Part shown: positions 1 through 8,018 of the stretch, in pieces
Position numbering within the stretch: position 1 is the stretch's first letter
Layout: each line of letters starts with the position of its first letter
DNA from: Nocardiopsis chromatogenes YIM 90109
GTDB lineage: Bacteria > Actinomycetota > Actinomycetes > Streptosporangiales > Streptosporangiaceae
Assembly (NCBI RefSeq): GCF_000341185.1
Contig: NZ_ANBH01000076.1
Span: 1-48,181, forward strand
Direction of reading: 5' to 3'
DNA length: 48,181 bases
The notes under the pieces: model-generated
Seen by the model: only the letters and a program-made list of their open reading frames with translations
What the model was told of the DNA's origin: nothing
Databases searched by the model: none
Made by a program: the position numbers and the translations under genes

Positions 1-262
1 CCGCCCGCGCGGCCGCCCCGGCCGTCGGACAGCGCCCGGGAGGCGCCCCGGCGGCCGGGGAACCGGGCGAAGCGGGTACCGGGCCGGTAGCGGCGGGGCC
101 GGAACCCGCCTTCCGGGCCCCATGCGCACACCGGGGGCGTCCTGCGTCGCGGAACCGCCGCGTCCGGGGCGGCCGGGCGGCGATCCCACCGCCCGGGATC
201 ACCGGAGCCCCCGCCCCGCGCGCCCGTTGTGCCTGATATGCCCCACACCGGCGGGCCCCTCC

Positions 263-328
263 GCGATGATCTCGACAAGGGTGCTGTCACAACCGCCGGA
301 ATGACAGCACCCACGTCGAGATCATCGC
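263..328. repeat. Long imperfect inverted repeat (hairpin)
   Basis: Two arms of 14 bases (263-276 and 315-328) are perfect reverse complements, and a second inner pair of 9 bases (281-289 and 302-310) continues the stem around a 12-base loop; only the 4 bases between the paired segments mismatch in part. A further copy of the outer-arm motif (GAGATCATCGCGG) lies at 348-360, complementary to 261-273. No reading frame around it looks coding. It could be a terminator for a gene left of the window, a dispersed hairpin repeat, or a binding site. Confidence 0.75.
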
Positions 329-463
329 CGGTAGGGCCGGCATCCCCGAGATCATCGCGGGAAAGGGCGCACCGGCCCGGCGGCCGCCACGAACGCGGAC
401 GACCACCCGCCCACCCCACCGCGCCGCCTCCCGGATCACCAGGGGCCCGGCGGACGGCGGGCG

Positions 464-923
464 GGGCCGGGGAACCGCCCCGCTTGTGCCGTCGCCGCCC
501 TCTCCGGTGGCCACGCACACGCCGCACGGCCGACAACGCTGTCGGAAGGATCGCCGCCCTCCGTCGTCGCCGCATTCTTTCTTGCGCTCCGATGGCCCGC
601 CGCCCGGCCGGCCGGTGAGTGGGGCACCCGCTCCACCTCCCACCTGGACCACGAGGAACCCGCCACCCGGCAAGTAGGGCCGGGGATCCGCCCCGCTTAG
701 AGCCGGGAACCACCCTGCTCACTCCGTCGCCGCCTATCACGGCGACCGCGCACACGCGCTACAACCGACAGTGCTGCCGGGGGTCGCCGACCTCTCCTCG
801 TCGCTGCTTCGACCTCGTACTGCCGGAGGCCGCGTGTCCGGCCTCGGGTGTCAGTGGGGTTCCTGTCGGCGCCGACTCCGCTGGTCGCCCGGGGGTGACG
901 GCAGGGGCGGGGACCCCGCCCGC
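464..923. repeat. Decayed tandem duplication in a gene-free stretch
   Basis: The first 923 bases carry no convincing gene. Within them a block near 464-650 is repeated in diverged form near 677-890: the anchor GGGCCGGGGAYCCGCCCCGC-like string at 464 recurs at 677, followed in both by CGTCGCCGCC, a CGCACACGC string and a CCGACA-(A/G)-(C/T)GCTG string at similar spacing. A third anchor-like string appears at 903-925. The unit is therefore about 213-228 bases. Origin unknown; it may be duplicated intergenic DNA or two relics of a small element. Confidence 0.5.
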
Positions 924-1487
924 CTACTGCTCTAGGGCTCGGTACTCGCCCCGGTAGTACAGCAGAGGCGCGGTTCCGCCCTGGTCGGAGAGGTGGTGGA
1001 CGCGTGCCACCACGATGAGGTGGTCTCCCGCCGGGTGTTCGGCCTCCACCTCGCATTCCAGCCACGCCTGCGAACCCTCGATCACCGGGGCCCCGGAGGG
1101 GGACTCGTGCCAGGCGACGCCGGAGAACTTGTCGCCGCCTCTTGAGGCCATGCGCCGGGACGCCTCCTCCTGGTCGGCGCCCAGGATGCTCACCGCCAGG
1201 CGGTGCGCCGAGCGCAGCCCCGGCCAGCTGGTGCTCGTCCGGCCCACGCAGAACCCCACCAGCGGCGGGTCCAGGGACACCGAGGTGAAGGAGTTGGCCG
1301 CCAGCCCCGCCGGACGGCCCGTGCGCGGGTCGCGTGCCGCCACCGCCACCACCCCGGTGGGGAAGCGGCCCAGGGCGTCCCGGAACTCCCGGGTGCCGAA
1401 GGGGGCCGTTGCGGGGTGGGCCCCGTTCCCGCGGGTTCGGGGCGCCTCGGCCACGGCGCGGTGCGCGCCCCCTCGGTCTCCTGACAC
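924..1487 (-). CDS. Flavin reductase (HsaB/HpaC-like, FMN-binding split barrel)
   Basis: It probably reduces FMN or FAD with NAD(P)H in the cytoplasm and supplies reduced flavin to a partner monooxygenase. The 187-residue protein matches the flavin-reductase-like domain throughout: FRDALGRFPTGVVAVAA near the start, then AANSFTSVSLDPPLVGFCV, the core that binds flavin in this family, and a late GDHLIVVARVHHL strand. The GTG at 1487 is chosen because an AGGAGG lies 8 bases upstream; an in-frame ATG at 1556 would add 23 unconserved residues, has no ribosome site and would start beyond an operator. It is divergent from the thiolase-like gene, and a likely client is the LLM oxidoreductase at 6920-7990 in the same regulon, although LLM enzymes may use F420 instead. 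Its exact partner is unknown. Confidence 0.85.
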   Translation of the reverse strand: MSGDRGGAHRAVAEAPRTRGNGAHPATAPFGTREFRDALGRFPTGVVAVAARDPRTGRPAGLAANSFTSVSLDPPLVGFCVGRTSTSWPGLRSAHRLAVSILGADQEEASRRMASRGGDKFSGVAWHESPSGAPVIEGSQAWLECEVEAEHPAGDHLIVVARVHHLSDQGGTAPLLYYRGEYRALEQ

Positions 1488-1532
1488 GGGCCTGCCCTCC
1501 TGTGCTCGGCCGGGGTTGCCCCCTCGTTCTCT

Positions 1533-1550
1533 CCCAAGCGCTTGCTTGGT
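1533..1550. promoter_or_regulatory. TetR-type operator copy 1
   Basis: CCCAAGCGCTTGCTTGGT is an 8-2-8 near-palindrome matching the perfect site at 8019-8036. It lies 46 bases upstream of the flavin reductase start, so it probably controls the leftward promoter of the divergent pair. Confidence 0.7.
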
Positions 1551-1605
1551 TTCCATCGTACCCGCCGCGGCCCGCCCCGTCACCCGTCGCCGTCGACCTC
1601 TTGAC

Positions 1606-1623
1606 ACCAAGCGTTTGCTCGGT
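1606..1623. promoter_or_regulatory. TetR-type operator copy 2 overlapping a -35-like box
   Basis: ACCAAGCGTTTGCTCGGT is another 8-2-8 near-palindrome of the same family. A consensus-like TTGACA (1601-1606) touches its left edge, so a bound repressor would block the rightward promoter of the thiolase-like gene, which starts 35 bases further on. Confidence 0.7.
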
Positions 1624-1658
1624 CTTGACTCGGAGGCGAGCGGACCGGGGAGGCGGCG

Positions 1659-2840
1659 GTGGCGGGAACGGGACTGAGCGGAGCGGCCGCGCTGGCCGGG
1701 GTGGGCGCCACCCCGCTCAGCCGCGACTCCGGCGTCAGCACCACCGCCCTCGCCTGCCGTGCGATCCTCGCCGCCCTCGACGACGCGGGGCTGGGCGTCG
1801 GCGACGTCGACGGTATCGCCACCCACCGGGTCGGCGACTCCAGCCCCCCGTGGGTCGTGGGCCCCGCGCTCGGGATCACCGACCCCGCCTGGCACCTCGA
1901 CCAGTTCGGCGGTGGCGGGGTCTCGCACGCCGTCATCGGCCAGGCCGCCCTGGCCGTCGCCGCGGGCGTCGCCGACGTCGTCGTCTGCTACCGCGCCATC
2001 AATGCGCGTTCGGAGTTCCGCATGGGCGGGCAGGGCCGCGCCCCCGCGGGCGCGTTCGACCTGCAGTACCAGGCCCCGTACGGACTCCTCGCCCCCGTCC
2101 AGCACTACGCCGTCCCCGCCCGCGCCCACATGCAGGCCTACGGCACCACCCACGAGCACCTCGGGGCGATCGCCGTCCGCCAGCGCGCCCACGCCGCCGC
2201 CAACCCGCGCGCGCTCAAGCGCGACCCCATCACCCTCGACGACTACCTCGCCTCGCCCTGGATCTCCGAACCGTTCCGCCTGCTGGACTGCTGCCTGGAG
2301 ACCGACGGCGCCTGCGCCCTGGTCGCCACCTCCGCCGAACGCGCCCGCGACCTGCGCAGGCCGCCCGTGGACATCGCCGCCGCGGCCTGGGCCGGAGGCC
2401 ACTCGACCTACTCCCCGCCCGCTCCCGGCGGCCTGGGGGACGACCTGACCACCTCGTCCGCCGCGCGCCTGGCCCCGCGCCTGTACGCCATGGCGGGCCT
2501 GGGCCCCGACGACGTCGACGTCGCGGAACTCTACGACTGCTTCACCTGGACGGTGGTCGTGCAACTGGAGGACTACGGCTTCTGCCGGAAAGGCGAAGGC
2601 GGCCCCTTCGCCGCCTCGGAGGCCCTGGGAATCGGGGGAGAGCTGCCGGTGAACACGCACGGGGGATTCCTGTCCGAGGGGTACGTGCACGGTATCAACC
2701 ACGTCGCCGAGGCGGTCGGGCAGCTCCGCGGCGACGCGGGCCCCCGCCAGGTCGACGGTGCCGAGGTGGCCCTCTCCACCGGGCAGCCGGGCCACATCCT
2801 GGCGGGCACGTCAGCCCTCCTGCTGACCGCGGGGCGGTGA
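1659..2840 (+). CDS. Thiolase-fold lipid-transfer protein (SCP-x/Ltp-like aldolase or acyltransferase)
   Basis: A 393-residue thiolase superfamily member of the lipid-transfer (Ltp) branch. The usual thiolase nucleophile motif (CSSG) is absent; the matching region reads ADVVVCYRAIN. The C-terminal half keeps the family pattern VNTHGGFLSEGYVHGINHV. In steroid degraders such proteins (Ltp2) pair with a DUF35 protein and cleave a beta-hydroxyacyl-CoA by retro-aldol reaction. Here a DUF35 gene follows after 50 bases, so a similar complex is likely. The GTG start has GGGGAGG just upstream. An operator and -35-like box precede it. The substrate is unknown; simple thiolase activity is unlikely without the cysteine motif. 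Confidence 0.85.
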   Translation: MAGTGLSGAAALAGVGATPLSRDSGVSTTALACRAILAALDDAGLGVGDVDGIATHRVGDSSPPWVVGPALGITDPAWHLDQFGGGGVSHAVIGQAALAVAAGVADVVVCYRAINARSEFRMGGQGRAPAGAFDLQYQAPYGLLAPVQHYAVPARAHMQAYGTTHEHLGAIAVRQRAHAAANPRALKRDPITLDDYLASPWISEPFRLLDCCLETDGACALVATSAERARDLRRPPVDIAAAAWAGGHSTYSPPAPGGLGDDLTTSSAARLAPRLYAMAGLGPDDVDVAELYDCFTWTVVVQLEDYGFCRKGEGGPFAASEALGIGGELPVNTHGGFLSEGYVHGINHVAEAVGQLRGDAGPRQVDGAEVALSTGQPGHILAGTSALLLTAGR

Positions 2841-2890
2841 CCGCCCACCCGGGCGGTACGCCCCGACGAAGCACACCGCGGAGGTGACCG

Positions 2891-3403
2891 ATGAACGCAA
2901 CGCAGAGCCTTCGGCAGGACGTCCCCGAACAGGGCGGTCGGCGGCCGGGCGGACACGGGGCCGCGGCGCCGCGCCCCCGCCCCGGCGCGGACCGCGACTC
3001 GGCCTACTGGTGGGAGGCGGTCGGGGAGGGGCGCTTCCTCGTCCAGTACTGCGCCGACTGCCGGACCCCGCGCTTCCCCGCGCGGGAGGTGTGCGCCGTG
3101 TGCCTGTCCCTGGAATGGGAGTGGCGCGAGGGCACCGGCACCGGGACGGTCGACGGGTGGACCGTCACCCGCCGCACCTTCCACCCGGCGTTCGAGGCCC
3201 CCTACACGGTGCTGCGGGTGGCCTTGGACGACGGCCCGGCGCTGTACTGCTGGGGCTGCCTGGTCGGCGCCGACCCCGACGGCCTGCGGCGGGGCCGGCC
3301 GGTCGAGGCGGTCTTCACCGACGTGGGCCCGGACCCGGCCGACGGAGGGCCGACCGGCGGCGGCGCGTTCACCAGGGTCGTCGACTGGCGCCTGCGCGAG
3401 TGA
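2891..3403 (+). CDS. DUF35 zinc-ribbon/OB-fold protein, partner of the thiolase-like protein
   Basis: A 170-residue protein with the DUF35 layout: a low-complexity N-terminus, a zinc ribbon of two CxxC pairs (YCADC, then VCAVC) near residues 55-75, and an OB-fold ending in FTRVVDWRLRE. DUF35 proteins bind acyl-CoA and form stable complexes with thiolase-fold enzymes, as in ChsH2-Ltp2. It is second in a two-gene unit, 50 bases after the thiolase-like gene, with GGAGGTGA before its ATG. The N-terminal 35 residues (Gly/Arg/Pro-rich) are probably disordered. Family confident; substrate unknown. Confidence 0.85.
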   Translation: MNATQSLRQDVPEQGGRRPGGHGAAAPRPRPGADRDSAYWWEAVGEGRFLVQYCADCRTPRFPAREVCAVCLSLEWEWREGTGTGTVDGWTVTRRTFHPAFEAPYTVLRVALDDGPALYCWGCLVGADPDGLRRGRPVEAVFTDVGPDPADGGPTGGGAFTRVVDWRLRE

Positions 3404-3489
3404 GGACGGGTGCGGCCGGGTACTCCCGGCGGCGGCCCCACACGTGTTCCGCCGCCGGTGCCCGCCGGGCCGTCCCGTTCACCGGTCCT

Positions 3490-4050
3490 CCCGGAGGAAG
3501 CTCCGTCCTTCAGGGCGGGGAGGAATCCGGCTCCCCGCGTAGCGGGACGGTGGGCGCCGAACCGCCGGGCGGTCCGGTGCCGGATCCCGCCGGTCCCGTG
3601 GATGTCGTACCTGCCCGTCAGGTCGTCGGCCATGGAGATGCAGGCGAAGGCGGGGGAAGGCGCCGGGCACGCCCGGTACACCTACCGTCTGCGCCTGTCG
3701 AACACCGCACGGCGCTCCCTGCTCAAGGAGTGGGGCGCTGCCGGTGGGTGTGAACCAGTGCGTCGCCGCCTCCAAGGCGGCGCACGAGGCCGGCGAGAAG
3801 TGCGGACCGAGAACCAAGCACGCACTCCCCCTTTCCGAGAGGACCTATGCCTGCACCGCGTGCGGGGCCGTGTCCCCCAGGGGCAAGAAATCCGCGCGTG
3901 TGATGCTGGTCCGGGCGGGTTGGGCCCCGGACGGTGTCGAGGGCGGAAGTCCGCCCGGGCCGCCGGCCCGGGCGGCTGCCTGAGCCGTGAATCCCCGCGC
4001 ACGCCATGGAGGCTGGAGTTCCCCCGCCCTTCAGGCAGGGGAGCCGTCAA
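3490..4050 (+). mobile_element. Decayed IS200/IS605-type element (tnpB relic with end hairpins)
   Basis: Between the two converging transcription units lies a remnant of a TnpB-carrying element. The right end, around 4014-4050, has the hairpin-rich CCTTCAGG-(n2)-GGGGAG type of sequence that closes many IS605-family tnpB elements. A near copy of the same 16 bases (14 of 16 identical; 3507-3522 versus 4028-4043) also stands upstream of the tnpB remnant, followed by small hairpins (GGGGAG/CTCCCC and CCCGC/GCGGG). The interior is far too short for a whole tnpB of about 1.2 kb. Exact borders cannot be set by eye. Confidence 0.6.
3632..3983 (+). pseudogene. tnpB: tnpB transposase/RNA-guided nuclease fragment, frameshifted and internally deleted
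   Basis: An N-terminal piece beginning at ATG 3632 reads HARYTYRLRLSNTARRSLL, a TnpB-like start. About 70 residues in, the frame shifts, and the continuing sequence NQCVAASKAAHEAGEKCGP is in another frame. It joins directly to the TnpB C-terminal zinc-finger tail (LSERTYACTACGAVSPRGKK, then SARVMLVRAG). The whole RuvC-like core between is missing, and the second CxxC and the catalytic Asp region are gone, so the protein cannot be active. Identification rests on the recognisable ends; confidence in pseudogene status is high. Confidence 0.7.
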
Positions 4051-5777
4051 TCCTCCCGCTCTTCGGCCAGGCGCCGCCCCAGAGCCGCCTTGTCCGTCTT
4101 GCCGTTCGCGTTGACCGGCAGCGACTCCACGGCCACCACCCTCCGCGGCACCTTGTAGTTCGCCATGTTCTCCCTGGACCAGGCGATGACCCGGGACGCG
4201 AGGTCCGCGGCGGAGGCGCCCGTGCCGCCCTTCGCGGGCACCACGAACGCGCACCCCACCTCGCCCAGCCGCGTGTCGGGCACCGGCACCACCGCCGCCC
4301 CCGCCACCAGCGGGCACCGCGCCAGCAGCGCCTCGATCTCCGCCGGGTACGCGCTGAACCCGCCCACGGTGAACACGTCCTTCTTCCGGTCCACCACCGA
4401 CAGGTCCCCCCGCTCGCTCAGCACCCCCACGTCCCCGGTGCGCAGCCGTCCCCGCCCGTCGATCGCCTCGGCCGTGCGCTCCGGGTCCCCCCAGTAGCCG
4501 TCCATCACCCCGAACCCGCCGACCAGGATCTCCCCGCGAGCTCCCGGCGGCAGCGGCTCGCCCTTCCCGTCCACCACCTCGACCCGCACCCCCGGCATCG
4601 GGCGCCCGGCGGACCCGGCCACCACCTCCACCGGGTCGCCCTCCCGGGTCATGGAGACCACCGTCCCCTCGATCAGCCCGTAGGCGTTGACCATCCGCCG
4701 CACCACGCCCTCGTCCAGGAGGCGCCGCACCAGCTCCGGCGGTACCGACGCGGCCCCGCAGATGCCCACCCGCAGCGCCGGGAACCGCTCCCCGGCGGCC
4801 CGACGCGCCAGCAGCCCCTGGAACAGGGTCGGCGGCCCCGCCAGCACCGTCGCCCCCTCATCGGCGATGAGCCCGGCCAGCCCGCCGGGGTCGAAGACGG
4901 CCTGCGGCAGCAGCCGCGCCCCGCGCATCACCCCCGCCAGCAGCCCCGCGTTCACCCCGAACCCGTGCGAGAACGGCGCGATGACCGGGTAGCGGTCCTC
5001 CTCGCCCAGCCCCACCACCGAGGCCCAGTCCCAGTACCCGCGCAACAGCTGCCGGTGCGGGATCATCACCCCCTTGGGCGCGCCCGTGGTCCCCGAGGTC
5101 GCCAGCACCTCGGCGAGGTCGCCGCCGTCCACCCCCAGCGCGCGCTCCTCGGCCGCCGCCTCGGGGACCGACTCGGCCCGGTCCAGAAACGCCGCCAAGG
5201 CCATCGCGCCCTCGCGCTGCGCCTCCGGGGCGCCAGGGCTGACGTCCAGCAGCACGGCCTCGGCCAGTTCCGGCAGCCCGGCGAAGGGGCGCCCGTCCTC
5301 CGGCCCCCCTTCGGCCCGGCCGATGAGCCCGGTCGACGACGTCTCCCGGAACCGTTCCGTGCACATCAGCAGCCGCGCCCCCGTGCGGTGCAGCAGCCCA
5401 CCCGCCTCCAGTCCCTTGTAGCGGGTCGACAGCGGCACCAGCACCGCCCCCGCCTCCCACACCCCGAACGCGGCCGCGCCCCAGGCGGGGGAGTTGGGCG
5501 CCATCAGCGCCACCCGGTCACCCGGCCGCACACCGGAGGCGATCAGCGCCCGGCCGATCCGCCGCGCCCGCGCCGCCAGGTCCGCGGCGGTCAGGTGGTC
5601 GCCGCCGGAGGCCAGCAGCACCGACCCGGGGGTGCGGCGCGCCCGGTCGCGCAGCATGCGCGGCAGGGTCGTCCACCCCTCGGGCAGGGGCGGGAAGGCG
5701 GTGGGGCCGGGGGCGGGAGCCGACACGGGGGATGCGGGGGAGTGGGGAGGGACAGGGGGTTCGGGGGGCTGGGCCAT
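4047..5777 (-). CDS. Acyl-CoA synthetase (FadD-type, class I adenylate-forming)
   Basis: A 576-residue ANL-superfamily ligase that should activate a carboxylic acid to its acyl-AMP and then its CoA thioester. It has the P-loop TSGTTGAPKGVM, the A5-like NAYGLIEGT, the A7-like RTGDVG, DRKKDVFTVGG with the hinge region, and the C-terminal catalytic lysine context NANGKTDKAAL. The first 35 residues are Pro-rich and probably disordered. The ATG at 5777 follows GAGGAGG by 5 bases. It is last in the leftward operon, 30 bases after the PaaK-like gene. Resemblance to FadD3/FadD17-like synthetases of sterol catabolism is possible, but the substrate cannot be read from sequence. Confidence 0.9.
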   Translation of the reverse strand: MAQPPEPPVPPHSPASPVSAPAPGPTAFPPLPEGWTTLPRMLRDRARRTPGSVLLASGGDHLTAADLAARARRIGRALIASGVRPGDRVALMAPNSPAWGAAAFGVWEAGAVLVPLSTRYKGLEAGGLLHRTGARLLMCTERFRETSSTGLIGRAEGGPEDGRPFAGLPELAEAVLLDVSPGAPEAQREGAMALAAFLDRAESVPEAAAEERALGVDGGDLAEVLATSGTTGAPKGVMIPHRQLLRGYWDWASVVGLGEEDRYPVIAPFSHGFGVNAGLLAGVMRGARLLPQAVFDPGGLAGLIADEGATVLAGPPTLFQGLLARRAAGERFPALRVGICGAASVPPELVRRLLDEGVVRRMVNAYGLIEGTVVSMTREGDPVEVVAGSAGRPMPGVRVEVVDGKGEPLPPGARGEILVGGFGVMDGYWGDPERTAEAIDGRGRLRTGDVGVLSERGDLSVVDRKKDVFTVGGFSAYPAEIEALLARCPLVAGAAVVPVPDTRLGEVGCAFVVPAKGGTGASAADLASRVIAWSRENMANYKVPRRVVAVESLPVNANGKTDKAALGRRLAEERED

Positions 5778-5807
5778 GGGGGCCTCCTCGCATGCCGCGG
5801 GGCGGTG

Positions 5808-6926
5808 TCAGCCGGCGCGGGCCCGCGCGCCGCCCCGTTCGCGCGCCAGGTGGTGCCCGCGTTCGTCGGTGAGCCGACCCGCGCCGCCCTCGTCCCGCGC
5901 CTCCTCCTCCACCGCCACCGCGATCCGCACGGGGGAGAACGACGCCAGCGCCTGATCAATGCGCGCCGTCCACATGCGGTCGCCGATGAGGGAGGCGCGG
6001 GCGAAGGCCACGCGCAGCTCGGCCAGGTCGAGCGTCCCGGGCCGGGACACCCGCAGCTCCCAGGCGCCGATCCCGTCGATCCGCGCCAGTTCGCGCTCCA
6101 GGCGCGGCAGCGACAGCCACCGCCCCCGGACCAGGACGCGCTCGCCGACGGTCCCGGAGGGGGCGGGAACCGCGGCCGCCCCGGCGGCGGGCGCGGCGGT
6201 GAAGCCGGTGCGCACCACCGTCCCGCGCAGCGCCGGGTGCCAGTCGGGCACCGTCACGACCTCCGCGGTCCCGGCCGGGTAGGGGGGTTCGTCCAGGGTG
6301 TCGGCGTCCAGCGGTGCCAGCCCGATCATCCCGGGGCGCGCGGGCTCGAACCCCTCGGCGCCCTCGGCCCCGAACGGCCGGTGGGCCACGGGCACCTGCA
6401 GCAGCGGGTCGATGAACAGGTCGCCGACCTCGGCCCCGAACTCGGCGGCCAGGCGCCGCCGCAGCGTGTCCGGGGCGACCTCCCCGGCCAGCAGGATCCG
6501 CCGCAGCCCCAGGTCCAGCGGGTCGGCCTGGAACTCCATGTGCAGCCGGGCCAGCAGGTCGGCCGCCCCGCACGGGGTGGCCACCAGCGCCGTGGCCCGC
6601 ATCGCCTCCAGTGCCGCGTGCAGCCGCATCCGCCCGCGCGGCCCGACCACCGCGGCCCGGGCCTCGGCGGCGGTGGCGGCCTCGGCCACGAGGGTGCCGG
6701 ACTGGTCGCCCTCGGCGCTGAGCGCCACCGCCACGCGGTCGCCCCGTGCCAGGCCGGCCCTCCGCAGCAGGCGGCCGCCCAGCTCGGCGGCGAGCACCCG
6801 GTTCTCCCGCCCCAGCGCGGCGCCGGGCGCGCCGTCCGGCCCGAGCAGCAGCAGATCGCCCTCCGGATCGGGGGCCGTCCCCGGGCCGGGGAGGTCGGCC
6901 CGCACCCATTCCCGCCCGCTCACCAC
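5808..6926 (-). CDS. Divergent PaaK-like (AMP-ligase-fold) protein, probably non-catalytic or specialised
   Basis: About 372 residues, shorter than phenylacetate-CoA ligase (roughly 430). The central part resembles PaaK-like enzymes: DLGLRRILLAGEVAPDTLRR followed by EFGAEVGDLFIDPLLQVPVA, where PaaK has its GGE and YG(L/M)SE regions. No serine/threonine-glycine P-loop (TSGTTGxPK) can be seen, so adenylation may be lost or altered. Two tandem GTG codons follow AGGAGGT (first at 6926, second at 6923); either start overlaps the end of the preceding LLM gene, indicating translational coupling. It sits between the LLM oxidoreductase and a complete acyl-CoA synthetase. It may be an auxiliary or decayed ligase; function unassigned. 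Confidence 0.65.
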   Translation of the reverse strand: MVSGREWVRADLPGPGTAPDPEGDLLLLGPDGAPGAALGRENRVLAAELGGRLLRRAGLARGDRVAVALSAEGDQSGTLVAEAATAAEARAAVVGPRGRMRLHAALEAMRATALVATPCGAADLLARLHMEFQADPLDLGLRRILLAGEVAPDTLRRRLAAEFGAEVGDLFIDPLLQVPVAHRPFGAEGAEGFEPARPGMIGLAPLDADTLDEPPYPAGTAEVVTVPDWHPALRGTVVRTGFTAAPAAGAAAVPAPSGTVGERVLVRGRWLSLPRLERELARIDGIGAWELRVSRPGTLDLAELRVAFARASLIGDRMWTARIDQALASFSPVRIAVAVEEEARDEGGAGRLTDERGHHLARERGGARARAG

Positions 6927-7990
6927 GGCGCCACCTCCTGGCGGAACAGCTTCAGGCAGTTGCACACGTGCTCGTGGGCCAGCCCGCCCACCTGCGCCTG
7001 CAGCAGCAGGTCGGTGGCGCCCGCGTCGGCGATGCGCCGCAGGGCCTCGCGCGACCCGGCCGCGTCGTCGATCACCACCATGTGCTGTTCGCGCAGCACC
7101 TCCAGCGCCTCCTCGGGCGGCATGCCCGCGGCGAGCTGCCCGAGCACCCGGTGGGTGGCGTGCCGGGCGTCGTAGTAGCCCGGCGGGGTCACCAGGTTGA
7201 CCTGGCGGCGGATGTACCAGAGGACCGCGTCGGCGGCGGTCTCCAGCGCCTCGTCCCGGGTGGGGGCCACATGCCAGGGCACCATCAGCGCCACCCGGCG
7301 GCTGTCCGGGTCGAACCCGCTCTCGGCCAGTCGGCTCCGGTAGGCGGCGATGTCCTCGGCCACGTCGTCCAGCCCCTTGAGCATGGTCATGCCGAGCAGG
7401 TTGTGCCCGCGCCGGGCGGCCGCGAGGTAGCCCTCCAGGCTGGTGGAGGCGACCCACACCGGCGGGTGCGGGTCCTGCACCGGCCGGGGCAGCACCGACA
7501 CCCCGGGCACCTGGAAGTAGGGGCTGTCCAGGGTGACGGGTTCGCCGTCGGCGCGCCAGATCTCCAGCACGGCGTCCAGGGACTCCTCCCAGATCCGCCG
7601 CGACTGCTCGAACGGGCGCTGGAAGGCCTGGTACTCCAGCGGGGAGGCGCCGCGCCCGGTGCCGAACTCCACCCGGCCGCCGGAGAGCACGTCCAGGGTG
7701 GCGACCCGCTCGGCGGTGCGCACCGGCGGCTGGAAGGGCAGCAGCACCACCCCCAGCCCCAGGCGCAGGTTCCGGGTGCGCTGGGAGATGGCGGCCAGGA
7801 CCAGGTCGGGGGCCGAGGAGTGGGAGAAGCCGCGGGTGAAGTGGTGCTCGACGAGCCAGGCGGCCTCATAGCCCAGCTCGTCGGCGAGTTCGGCCTGGGC
7901 CAGGGTGTTCTCGAAGGCGCGCCGCTCCACTTCGCGGGTGCGGCCGCGGACCTCCACCTCGTATCCCAGGCTGATGCGCAGGGACGCCAT
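6920..7990 (-). CDS. LLM-class flavin-dependent oxidoreductase (luciferase-like)
   Basis: A 356-residue bacterial-luciferase-like enzyme, using FMNH2 or F420, probably in oxidative catabolism. It has the TIM-barrel signatures AELADELGYEAAWLVEHHF near residue 35, LRLGLGVVLLPFQPPVRTAE near residue 85, and DVLSGGRVEFGTGRG near residue 110. The ATG at 7990 has GGAGG 4 bases before it; upstream in-frame codons would cross the operator at 8019-8036. It is first in the leftward operon with the PaaK-like and FadD-type genes. The flavin reductase at 924-1487 in the same regulon could supply reduced FMN. F420 dependence is common in actinomycete members and cannot be excluded. Confidence 0.88.
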   Translation of the reverse strand: MASLRISLGYEVEVRGRTREVERRAFENTLAQAELADELGYEAAWLVEHHFTRGFSHSSAPDLVLAAISQRTRNLRLGLGVVLLPFQPPVRTAERVATLDVLSGGRVEFGTGRGASPLEYQAFQRPFEQSRRIWEESLDAVLEIWRADGEPVTLDSPYFQVPGVSVLPRPVQDPHPPVWVASTSLEGYLAAARRGHNLLGMTMLKGLDDVAEDIAAYRSRLAESGFDPDSRRVALMVPWHVAPTRDEALETAADAVLWYIRRQVNLVTPPGYYDARHATHRVLGQLAAGMPPEEALEVLREQHMVVIDDAAGSREALRRIADAGATDLLLQAQVGGLAHEHVCNCLKLFRQEVAPW

Positions 7991-8018
7991 GGCGCCTCCG
8001 GGGTCGGTGCCGACAAAA

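Noticed and set aside
924..2795. Long minus-strand reading frame extending the flavin reductase to 623 residues
   Set aside because: Beyond position 1487 it is low-complexity sequence lying opposite the thiolase-like gene, with a strong ribosome site at the internal GTG and an operator in between. It is a shadow caused by high GC content.
3987..7175. A 1062-residue plus-strand open frame across the ligase genes
   Set aside because: It is the antisense image of three well-recognised minus-strand enzymes, and its composition (His/Arg/Pro/Gly) matches no family.
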